In this document: piece by piece, positions 1-6,200 of the stretch | How positions within the stretch are numbered: position 1 is the first letter of the stretch | How the letters are laid out: each line of letters opens with the position of its first letter | The notes under the pieces: model-generated | Database searches by the model: none | The model's input: the letters and a program-made list of their open reading frames with translations, nothing else | What the model was told of the DNA's origin: nothing | Source of the DNA: an uncultured Eubacterium sp. | Lineage (GTDB): Bacteria > Bacillota > Clostridia > Peptostreptococcales > Anaerovoracaceae | Direction of reading: 5' to 3' | DNA length: 16,860 bases | Assembly (NCBI GenBank): GCA_937966095.1 | Contig: CALCKF010000064.1 | Span: 1 to 16,860, forward strand | Translations under genes and position numbers: made by a program

Positions 1-60
1 TGGTAGAGCAGTGGTCTCCAAAACCACGTGCCGTGGGTTCGAATCCTACTGCCCCTGCCA
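1..60 (+). tRNA. tRNA-Trp (CCA), 5' end outside window
   Basis: The first 60 bases are the 3' part of a tRNA. The visible parts are the end of the D arm (GGTAGAGCA), an anticodon stem GTGGT/ACCAC around loop CTCCAAA with anticodon CCA at 18-20, a T arm with GGTTCGAATCC, the 3' acceptor strand and an encoded CCA end at 58-60. About 16 bases of the 5' end lie before the window. Anticodon CCA reads UGG, so this is tRNA-Trp. It is the first visible member of a four-gene tandem array, and the promoter must lie upstream of the window. Confidence 0.95.
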
Positions 61-81
61 ATGGAATAGACTAAACAGCAT

Positions 82-158
82 CGGGGTGTAGCGCAGTTTG
101 GTAGCGCAACTGGTTTGGGACCAGTGGGCCGCGGGTTCAAATCCTGCCACCCCGACCA
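82..158 (+). tRNA. tRNA-Pro (TGG)
   Basis: This is a complete 77-base cloverleaf. The acceptor strands CGGGGTG and CACCCCG pair fully. The anticodon stem ACTGG/CCAGT encloses loop TTTGGGA with anticodon TGG at 116-118. The T loop is GGTTCAAATCC and the CCA end is encoded at 156-158. It follows tRNA-Trp by 21 bases and is probably part of the same precursor transcript. UGG can read all or most Pro codons when U34 is modified. Confidence 0.97.
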
Positions 159-171
159 TTTTCCTGAATTG

Positions 172-248
172 GGGCCATTAGCTCAGTTGGTCAGAGCGTC
201 CGGCTCATAACCGGCAGGTCCGGGGTTCAAGTCCCTGATGGCCCACCA
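172..248 (+). tRNA. tRNA with CAT anticodon: Ile2 (lysidine) or elongator Met
   Basis: This is a complete 77-base tRNA with acceptor GGGCCAT/ATGGCCC, discriminator A245 and encoded CCA at 246-248. The anticodon loop CTCATAA holds anticodon CAT. The anticodon stem has a T-C mismatch at its top pair (27-43). CAT can mean initiator Met, elongator Met, or tRNA-Ile2, whose C34 is converted to lysidine by TilS so that it reads AUA. The acceptor starts with G1-C72, unlike a usual initiator. C4-G69 and C5-G68 match pairs known to favour TilS recognition in E. coli. The overall look (GGnCC acceptor, CTCATAA loop) resembles Bacillus Ile2 as I remember it. I lean to Ile2 but cannot settle it by reading. 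Confidence 0.9.
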
Positions 249-266
249 TAATTTTTTAAGTAGTTT

Positions 267-342
267 GCCCAGATAGCTCAGTTGGTAGAGCAGGGGACTG
301 AAAATCCCCGTGTCCTTGGTTCGATTCCGAGTCTGGGCACCA
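267..342 (+). tRNA. tRNA-Phe (GAA)
   Basis: This is a complete 76-base cloverleaf. The acceptor strands GCCCAGA and TCTGGGC pair perfectly. The anticodon stem GGGGA/TCCCC encloses loop CTGAAAA with anticodon GAA at 300-302. The T loop is GGTTCGATTCC and the CCA end is encoded at 340-342. It is the last tRNA of the array and is followed within 15 bases by an intrinsic terminator. Confidence 0.97.
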
Positions 343-356
343 CTTATTAATTAAAG

Positions 357-395
357 ATAATCTCTTGCTGACTATGTCCGAGGGATTATTTTTTT
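357..395 (+). terminator. Intrinsic terminator of the tRNA array
   Basis: An 11-base-pair stem (357-367 with 379-389, all positions paired including two G-T pairs) encloses an 11-base loop and is followed directly by a run of Ts up to 395. This is the classic shape of a Rho-independent terminator. It lies 15 bases after the tRNA-Phe CCA end, so it probably ends the tRNA transcript and separates it from the next gene. Confidence 0.88.
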
Positions 396-413
396 CGTAT
401 GTCGAATATATTG

Positions 414-422
414 TGGTATATT
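414..422 (+). promoter_or_regulatory. Extended -10 promoter candidate for the 474 gene
   Basis: TGGTATATT matches the extended -10 form TGnTATAAT with one mismatch. No good -35 box is seen 16-18 bases upstream, where the sequence falls in the tail of the tRNA terminator. Transcription would begin near 428-430, giving a leader of about 45 bases that contains the hairpin at 433-455. The call rests on motif and position only. Confidence 0.45.
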
Positions 423-432
423 CTTAACAGGT

Positions 433-455
433 CTATCCTGCCGGGGCAGGGATAG
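433..455 (+). promoter_or_regulatory. Leader hairpin just before the ribosome binding site
   Basis: CTATCC pairs with GGATAG and TGC with GCA, with one bulged G, giving a compact GC-rich hairpin with a short loop. It ends six bases before the AGGGGG ribosome binding site (461-466) of the gene starting at 474. There is no T run after it, so it is not a terminator. It could stabilise the mRNA 5' end or affect ribosome loading, but nothing here shows regulation. Confidence 0.4.
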
Positions 456-473
456 CGAAAAGGGGGATAATAT

Positions 474-875
474 ATGGAGATTGCAGCTGTACTGGCATAT
501 ACTCTGATGCCTGTACATAGCGTGGGCGGAGGTATAATGCTGGGGATCGATCTTGATCTGTCAATGCCTGTAAGTTACGGAGCGGCTGTATTGGGCAGTC
601 TTATACCTGTTCCGTTTCTGCTGGTTGTATTAAAAACAGTGTATGATCGTATATTTTCGGCAGAAAGACGTAAAACAGGCAGAGTTTTGGGAAAGGAATG
701 GATAGTCCTGATCGTCGCTGCGATTCCGTTTCTGCCGGGAGCAGTATGGATAGGATCCGCGGCAGGAGTGATTTTATGTATTTCGATAAAAAAGGCCTGT
801 GCGGTTATATGTCTTGGAAGCATTATATCAGGAATGACTGCACTGGCATTATATGCTGCGGGAATTGTTTCATAA
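474..875 (+). CDS. Small multidrug-export-type membrane protein (COG2426-like)
   Basis: This 133-residue, very hydrophobic protein has probable membrane segments near residues 33-53, 75-101 and 107-130, and possibly one at the N-terminus. GSLIPVPFLL (41-50) and the later IPFLPGAVWIGS (84-95) match the two signature stretches I know from the putative small multidrug export family (Pfam Sm_multidrug_ex, COG2426). Substrate and transport activity are not established for that family. The usual ELRGAIP-like motif before the first signature is absent; VGGGIMLGIDL stands there instead, and the protein is shorter than typical members at about 150-160 residues. Translation starts at ATG 474 with AGGGGG seven bases upstream. 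tdk follows after 16 bases, so the two are probably cotranscribed. Confidence 0.7.
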   Translation: MEIAAVLAYTLMPVHSVGGGIMLGIDLDLSMPVSYGAAVLGSLIPVPFLLVVLKTVYDRIFSAERRKTGRVLGKEWIVLIVAAIPFLPGAVWIGSAAGVILCISIKKACAVICLGSIISGMTALALYAAGIVS

Positions 876-891
876 CGGAGGGTAAGTCTAA

Positions 892-1476
892 ATGGCACAG
901 TTATATTACAGATACAGCACGATGAATGCGGGAAAGTCAATTGAGGTGATCAAGGTCGCGTACAATTATGAGGAAAGAGGTAAAAGAGTCCTTGCATTGG
1001 TACCTGGAGTGGATGACAGATATGGATCCGGCATGATAACATCCAGAGTCGGATTGAGCAGAGAGGCTACCATAGTCAATGAAGAAACAAATATATTAGA
1101 GATATTTATGAGAGAAAACGACAGAGAACCTATTGACTGCGTGGTAGTAGACGAATGTCAGTTTCTTAAAAAGCATCATGTGGAGGAACTGGTGGAAATC
1201 GTTGACAGTTTTGACATACCTGTGTTGGCATACGGACTTAAAAACGACTTCAAAAATGAACTTTTTGAAGGATCGTATTATATGCTGGTCTATGCTGATA
1301 AGATAGAGGAAATAAAGACGATATGCTGGTGTGGACGCAAGGCCACGATGGTGGCCCGTATAATGGACGGAAAGTTTGTTAAGAGCGGAGAACAGATAAT
1401 GGTCGGAGGCAATGAAATGTATGTATCATTATGCCGGAGACATTATAATGAGGGGCGTACAGGGCCTAAGGAGTAG
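892..1476 (+). CDS. tdk: Thymidine kinase (type II)
   Basis: This 194-residue cytoplasmic salvage enzyme phosphorylates thymidine with ATP to give dTMP. The P-loop STMNAGKS is at residues 9-16. The Walker B/catalytic stretch DECQF is at 87-91, with E88 the probable general base. The thymidine-binding lasso, YGLKNDFKNELFEGS, spans 114-128. The zinc site is formed by C145, C147, C181 and H184. These features and the length fit the bacterial/human TK1-like type rather than the viral type. ATG 892 is preceded by GGAGGG with nine bases between. The last 11 bases overlap the end of the minus-strand radical-SAM gene. No clear terminator follows. Confidence 0.95.
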   Translation: MAQLYYRYSTMNAGKSIEVIKVAYNYEERGKRVLALVPGVDDRYGSGMITSRVGLSREATIVNEETNILEIFMRENDREPIDCVVVDECQFLKKHHVEELVEIVDSFDIPVLAYGLKNDFKNELFEGSYYMLVYADKIEEIKTICWCGRKATMVARIMDGKFVKSGEQIMVGGNEMYVSLCRRHYNEGRTGPKE

Positions 1477-2425
1477 GCGGGCAGTATTTACCCTGCCATG
1501 TGTTTTTCTGGCGCATGGCTTTATGGATGCTGTTGAGTATCGTTCTTTTTTTATAGCTCCATTCCGGTGCTATGAGGCTAGCTCTTGGAGCGTCACCGGA
1601 TATCCTGTGGACAGTTATATCGCAGGGAATGATTTCTATTGCAGAAACTATAAGATCTATATACTCTTCCATTGTCTCAAATGAAATGTAATCGGGATAC
1701 ATAGTTTCCATCTGTGAGCCCCTCACGAGGTTCAGCATGTGGAGCTTTATCCCGAATATTTTTTTTTGACATACATGTTTTACAGAGTCCAGCATCATTT
1801 TTCTGTCCTCACCGGGAAGTCCCATGATCAGGTGGGTTACCACGGGTATATTTCTCGAGATGAGCTTATCTGCAGCTGCATCGTAGTCTTCTACGGTATA
1901 GCAGAGATTCATAGCCTTTGATGTTTCATGGTGTATGGTCTGAAGACCCAGCTCGACCCACATGAATGTGTCGTTGTTTATTTCAGAAAGAAGGTCCAGC
2001 ACATCGTCAGGCAGGCAGTCGGGTCTTGTCGCTATGGCTATGCCTGTTACATCAGGGTGATTCAGAGCTTTGCAGAATTTATCCTTGAGCTGACTGACAG
2101 GTGCATATGTGTTGGTATGGCTCTGAAAATATGCTATATAACCCGCATCCGGCCACTTATTGGATAAGAGACGTATCTGGCTGTCCAGGTCTCTTATTAT
2201 GTCTCCGGATCCGGAGGCGGTATCTCCTGAACCGCTGGAAGAGCAGAACAGGCATCCGCCGATGCCTTTTGTCCCGTCTCTGTTAGGGCATGTAAAGCCC
2301 CCGTCTATGGAAAGTTTTACAGTTTTTCTGTCGAATTTCTTCTTGAGATATGTATTTATAGTATTGATCCTGAGGTCTTGCCCATCAGATGTATCAAAAA
2401 TCATCGGTGTATGTTGTGTTTTCAT
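1466..2425 (-). CDS. TIGR01212-family radical SAM protein (YhcC/YtqA-like)
   Basis: This 319-residue protein carries the cysteine cluster expected to bind the radical-SAM 4Fe-4S centre: C46 in TCPNRDGTKG, then C58 and C61 in GGCLFC. Other stretches typical of this subfamily are IAYFQSHTNTYAP (97-109), ATRPDCLP and WVELGLQT. Homologues are E. coli YhcC and Bacillus YtqA; the reaction is unknown to me. I chose ATG 2425 because GGAGA lies about ten bases upstream on this strand. The open frame runs on to 2836, but that part only mirrors queH. ATG 2461 has no binding site. The gene is divergent from queH across 72 bases and overlaps tdk by 11 bases at its 3' end. Confidence 0.88.
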   Translation of the reverse strand: MKTQHTPMIFDTSDGQDLRINTINTYLKKKFDRKTVKLSIDGGFTCPNRDGTKGIGGCLFCSSSGSGDTASGSGDIIRDLDSQIRLLSNKWPDAGYIAYFQSHTNTYAPVSQLKDKFCKALNHPDVTGIAIATRPDCLPDDVLDLLSEINNDTFMWVELGLQTIHHETSKAMNLCYTVEDYDAAADKLISRNIPVVTHLIMGLPGEDRKMMLDSVKHVCQKKIFGIKLHMLNLVRGSQMETMYPDYISFETMEEYIDLIVSAIEIIPCDITVHRISGDAPRASLIAPEWSYKKRTILNSIHKAMRQKNTWQGKYCPPTP

Positions 2426-2480
2426 GTCTGACTGTTCTCCGAAATTTAATGATAAGTGCATTTTCAACGGTTTAAATATA

Positions 2481-2489
2481 TGATATAAT
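2481..2489 (+). promoter_or_regulatory. Perfect extended -10 promoter before queH
   Basis: TGATATAAT is an exact TGnTATAAT extended -10 box. The upstream region offers only poor -35 matches (for example TTTTCA at 2461-2466, 17 bases away), which is common with extended -10 promoters. Transcription would start at about 2495-2498, at or within three bases of the queH ATG (2498). This is the only clear promoter candidate I found for the long plus-strand gene run that follows. Confidence 0.6.
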
Positions 2490-2497
2490 AAACCATT

Positions 2498-3130
2498 ATG
2501 ATTGTGAACAATAAATGTGAATGTGAAAACGAAAAAAAATATATGCCGGGAGAATGTTTCCGTAAAAGCGTAGATAAACCGAAGCTTCTTTTGCATAGCT
2601 GCTGCGGCCCGTGCAGCACATCGGTGGTGGAGAGACTTGTCGGTGAATTTGACGTGACTTTGTTTTTTTATAATCCATGTATAACTGATGAAGAGGAATA
2701 CAGAAGGAGGTATGAGGCGCAGGTTGAATTCATAGAGCGCTTCAATAGAGAAAATATCGGTGTGGTCAGGATCTATTTCAAAGACGGCGGCTACAGGCCT
2801 GCTGAATTCTTTGCTGCTGTAAGAGGGCTGGAGCATGAGCCTGAAGGTGGAGACAGGTGTCGGGTATGCTTCAGACAGAGACTGGAAAAGACAGCTGGTA
2901 TTGCAAGCCTTTCAGGATATGATTACTTTGGCACCACTCTTACAGTCAGCCCCCATAAAAGCTATAAGATAATATCTGAAACCGGCAGAGAGCTGGCCCT
3001 CAGGTACAGCCTGACATTCCTAGACAGAGACTTCAAGAAAAAGGACGGATTCAGGCGTTCTATAGAGCTTTCTGTAAAATACGGATTATATCGACAGAAC
3101 TATTGCGGATGTGAATATTCAAAAAGATAG
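2498..3130 (+). CDS. queH: Epoxyqueuosine reductase QueH
   Basis: This 210-residue enzyme (formerly DUF208) reduces epoxyqueuosine to queuosine in the wobble position of tRNAs with GUN anticodons, the last step of queuosine synthesis. It is the cobalamin-independent alternative to QueG. The signature HSCCGPCS (33-40) supplies paired cysteines, CRVCF (121-125) a second pair, and the C-terminus has YRQNYCGCEYS (198-208). GTTLTVSPHKS (145-155) and FKKKDGFRRS (179-188) are also family hallmarks. The first 28 residues are poorly conserved in type and contain C7, C9 and C20. No ribosome binding site precedes ATG 2498; ATG 2543 (residue 16) is an alternative start, also without one. The nearby promoter suggests a leaderless mRNA. 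Confidence 0.92.
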   Translation: MIVNNKCECENEKKYMPGECFRKSVDKPKLLLHSCCGPCSTSVVERLVGEFDVTLFFYNPCITDEEEYRRRYEAQVEFIERFNRENIGVVRIYFKDGGYRPAEFFAAVRGLEHEPEGGDRCRVCFRQRLEKTAGIASLSGYDYFGTTLTVSPHKSYKIISETGRELALRYSLTFLDRDFKKKDGFRRSIELSVKYGLYRQNYCGCEYSKR

Positions 3131-3142
3131 GAGTTGATCAAA

Positions 3143-4153
3143 TTGTCAAAACTTATGATACCAAAAAATTATACACCTTTTATAGATTATATGGAAAGTC
3201 AGAGAGCCATAAAAAAAATAAAGGATTTTTTTCAGCAGGAGCTTGCGTATGGGTTGAGGCTCCGAAGAGTTTCGGCCCCGCTTTTTGTGGCACCTGAAAC
3301 CGGACTGAACGATAACCTAAATGGAGTGGAAAGGACTGTCAGCTTTACTGTGAAGGATATGGGAGAGAAGGAGGTCGAGATAGTCCAGTCTCTTGCGAAA
3401 TGGAAGAGAATGGCGCTTGGCAGATATGAGTTCAAGCCTGGAACGGGTCTGTATACAGATATGAATGCGATAAGACGTGATGAAGAGCTTGACAACCTTC
3501 ATTCCATATATGTGGATCAGTGGGATTGGGAAAAGGTCATAAACAAGGAGGACAGGACTGAAGCGTACCTTGAAGATACGGTGGTGACTCTTTACAATGC
3601 GTTGAAGAATCTCAATGATTATGTGAACAGATTATATAATGAACTCAAAACAGATCTGCCTAATGAGATATTCTTCATAACGTCTCAGGAACTGGAAGAC
3701 ATGTATCCTGACAAAACTCCTAAAGAAAGAGAAAATCTTATAGCAGAAGAAAAAAGAGCTGTTTTTATAAAAAAAATAGGAGGGACTTTAAGATCCGGAC
3801 AGAAGCATGACGGAAGAGCTCCGGATTACGATGACTGGGAACTTAACGGAGATATAATACTTTGGGATGATATACTGGAATGCGCTTTTGAAATATCATC
3901 TATGGGGATAAGAGTCGATGAAACAGCCATGGACAGACAGCTTAAAGAGGCAGGTGCGGAAGACAGAAGAAAGCTGGAGTTTCATCGCATGATACTGAAC
4001 GGCCAGCTGCCTTATACGATAGGAGGAGGCATAGGACAGAGCAGATTGTGCATGTATTTCTTGCGAAAAGCCCATATAGGAGAAGTACAGGCATCCATAT
4101 GGCCGGAAGAAATGATTAAGGAGTGTAAGGAAAACGATATTTTCCTTCTGTGA
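3143..4153 (+). CDS. asnA: Aspartate-ammonia ligase (asparagine synthetase A)
   Basis: This 336-residue enzyme makes asparagine from aspartate, ammonia and ATP. It belongs to the class II aminoacyl-tRNA synthetase fold. Recognisable stretches are SLAKWKR (83-89), YVDQWDWE (123-130), RAPDYDDW followed by LNGDI, AFEISSMGIRVD, and the motif-3-like GGGIGQSRL near the C-terminus; all match E. coli AsnA closely. The start is TTG 3143: AGGAG at 3129-3133 leaves nine bases before it. TTG 3134 would leave none, and ATG 3155 would leave 21. The binding site overlaps the queH stop, so translation of the two is probably coupled. The ammonia-dependent type suggests ammonia-rich growth conditions, but that is inference. 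Confidence 0.95.
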   Translation: MSKLMIPKNYTPFIDYMESQRAIKKIKDFFQQELAYGLRLRRVSAPLFVAPETGLNDNLNGVERTVSFTVKDMGEKEVEIVQSLAKWKRMALGRYEFKPGTGLYTDMNAIRRDEELDNLHSIYVDQWDWEKVINKEDRTEAYLEDTVVTLYNALKNLNDYVNRLYNELKTDLPNEIFFITSQELEDMYPDKTPKERENLIAEEKRAVFIKKIGGTLRSGQKHDGRAPDYDDWELNGDIILWDDILECAFEISSMGIRVDETAMDRQLKEAGAEDRRKLEFHRMILNGQLPYTIGGGIGQSRLCMYFLRKAHIGEVQASIWPEEMIKECKENDIFLL

Positions 4154-4163
4154 TCTGCATTAA

Positions 4164-6188
4164 ATGAAATATGTAAATCTGGTAATAGATAATAAGAGTG
4201 ACAGTACAGACAGTCTATACACATATGGATGTGAGGATGATCGCGTTGAAGTCGGCAGCAAGGTGTACGTGCCGTTTTCAAAAAGTCAAAGGCTTCGGGA
4301 GGGTTATGTCGTAACGGTTTCGGACTTCATCGATGATGATATGAGAAACAAGCTCAGATATGTGGAAAGCATAAGCGACGATATATATTTATCGGAAGAG
4401 ATGATAAGCACTGCAGTATGGTTGAAAAAGAGATATATATGCAGATATATAGATGCCGTAAAATGTTTTGTGCCTGCAGGAAAGAAGTCTGCAAGAGGAC
4501 ATAGAAAGGATCCTTTTGAAGGAAGAAGTGGTGAGGAAACGTCTCCTAAGGAACTCACATATCAGCAGAGAAAAGTGCTTGATGCAATAGACGATGCGAT
4601 CAGTAAGGGAAAACATGAAAGATTTCTGGTGCATGGAGTTACCGGAAGCGGTAAAACCGAAATATACATGAGAGCTGCGGAAAAAGTGATCAGATCAGGA
4701 AAAAAAGTCGTGATACTGGTACCGGAAATCTCATTGACAACACAGATAATCGACAGATTCATAGGAAGGTTCGGAAATGATACTATAGCGGTGCTTCACA
4801 GTCGTTTGTCGCCTGGAGAAAGATATGATCAGTGGAAAAAAATAAGAAACGGCAGTGTGGATATCGTGATAGGCGCACGATCCGCAGTGTTTGCACCTTT
4901 TGAAAATATAGGGCTTATAGTTATGGACGAGGAGCACGAGGCCACATACAAATCGGATAATACGCCAAAATATGATACGGTGGAAGTGGCAATAAAGCGG
5001 CTTAAGGATCCACATAACAGCGGTGTGCTGATTTTGGGAAGCGCAACTCCTTCTATAGTCACATACAGCAGAGGCAATGAAGGAATATATCATATTCTTA
5101 AGCTGACCGAAAGATATAATAAGACGGAAATGCCGTCAGTGAGCATTGTCGATATGAGGAAGGAGCTTAAAGCAGGCAACAGATCTGTGATCAGCAGAGA
5201 ACTGTATTGTTCCATGAAAGAACAGCTGGATGCCGGAAGACAGGTGATGCTGTTTTTGAACAGACGGGGATATTCTACATTCATTTCATGCAGGGAGTGC
5301 GGATATGTGGCAAAATGCCCAAACTGCGGATTGTCGCTGACATATCACAGGTATCGGAATATGGCGATATGCCATTACTGCGGATACAGCAGAGAACCTG
5401 ACAGAAAGTGTCCTGAGTGCGGAAGCAGGTATATAAGATATTTCGGAAGCGGAACTGAAAAAGTGGAGGAGAATATTTCCGAAATATTCCCTGATTTTAC
5501 AGTGGACAGGATAGATCTTGATTCCGTAAAGAAAAAGGGAGAAATGGAGCGCAAGATAAGAGCATTTGCCTCAGGACGTGCAGATATACTCATAGGAACT
5601 CAGCTTATAGCAAAAGGTCTGGATTTCAAGAATGTGGGACTAGTAGGCATAATTTCTGCAGATGTTGCATTGAACATACCTGATTTCAGATCTTCCGAAA
5701 GGACATTCCAGCTTATAACACAGGCTGCAGGAAGAGCTGGCAGAGGAGATGAAAAAGGGCAGGTAGTTATACAGACCTATAATCCTGATCATTATGCGGT
5801 AACATGTGCTGCTGAGCAGGATTATGAAGACTTTTACCGACTTGAGATACAAATGCGTAAATATATGACATATCCGCCATACAGCGATCTGTTCCAGGTG
5901 ATTTTTACATCGGATGATCAGGAATCAGCGATGCTGGGGGCAGAAAGCTGGTATGTAAGGATAAAAAATTCTGTGAAACAGGAAGACCTTGAATATATTT
6001 TTGCTCCTCAGGAGGCGTATTTGAGCAAGGTAAAGGATATATACCGCTATTCGATGCTTATAAAATGTCCGAGAGGAAAACGCAGAGAATATTCTGATAT
6101 AATAGAAAAGATAAAAGACGAAGACAGGAAGAACAGGAAAAAGAAATATACTGCTGTAGTGGATATAAACCCATACAGCTTTGTTTAG
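4164..6188 (+). CDS. priA: Primosomal protein N' (replication restart helicase PriA), short form
   Basis: PriA recognises stalled or repaired forks and reloads the replicative helicase by 3'-5' helicase activity. The Walker A motif GVTGSGKT is at residues 158-165 and DEEH at 255-258. Eight zinc cysteines are in place (C376, C379, C385, C388, C403, C406, C416, C419), followed by GSGTEKVEE, GTQLIAKGLDF and QAAGRAGRG. The N-terminal DNA 3'-end binding domain is recognisable in residues 1-105. Only about 50 residues separate it from the helicase core, too few for the usual winged-helix domain. At 674 residues it is shorter than E. coli (732) or Bacillus (about 805) PriA. ATG 4164 lies ten bases after asnA and has no clear ribosome binding site, so reinitiation after asnA is likely. 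Confidence 0.95.
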   Translation: MKYVNLVIDNKSDSTDSLYTYGCEDDRVEVGSKVYVPFSKSQRLREGYVVTVSDFIDDDMRNKLRYVESISDDIYLSEEMISTAVWLKKRYICRYIDAVKCFVPAGKKSARGHRKDPFEGRSGEETSPKELTYQQRKVLDAIDDAISKGKHERFLVHGVTGSGKTEIYMRAAEKVIRSGKKVVILVPEISLTTQIIDRFIGRFGNDTIAVLHSRLSPGERYDQWKKIRNGSVDIVIGARSAVFAPFENIGLIVMDEEHEATYKSDNTPKYDTVEVAIKRLKDPHNSGVLILGSATPSIVTYSRGNEGIYHILKLTERYNKTEMPSVSIVDMRKELKAGNRSVISRELYCSMKEQLDAGRQVMLFLNRRGYSTFISCRECGYVAKCPNCGLSLTYHRYRNMAICHYCGYSREPDRKCPECGSRYIRYFGSGTEKVEENISEIFPDFTVDRIDLDSVKKKGEMERKIRAFASGRADILIGTQLIAKGLDFKNVGLVGIISADVALNIPDFRSSERTFQLITQAAGRAGRGDEKGQVVIQTYNPDHYAVTCAAEQDYEDFYRLEIQMRKYMTYPPYSDLFQVIFTSDDQESAMLGAESWYVRIKNSVKQEDLEYIFAPQEAYLSKVKDIYRYSMLIKCPRGKRREYSDIIEKIKDEDRKNRKKKYTAVVDINPYSFV

Positions 6189-6200
6189 GAGGAAATTGAA

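Noticed and set aside
698..925. 75-codon plus-strand frame bridging the membrane protein gene and tdk
   Set aside because: It is out of frame with two supported genes and lacks a convincing start signal.
1495..1519. 8-bp stem with a 9-base loop downstream of tdk as a terminator
   Set aside because: Neither strand has a T run after the stem, and a shorter stem nearby would compete. It also lies in the coding part of the minus-strand gene.
1412..2483. Plus-strand open frames of 60-107 codons across the radical-SAM gene
   Set aside because: They oppose a gene with clear conserved motifs and have no binding sites or known features.
2426..2836. Upstream extension of the minus-strand radical-SAM frame to 456 codons
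   Set aside because: The added part mirrors queH in reverse and shows no family similarity. ATG 2425 has a binding site and gives the usual family length.
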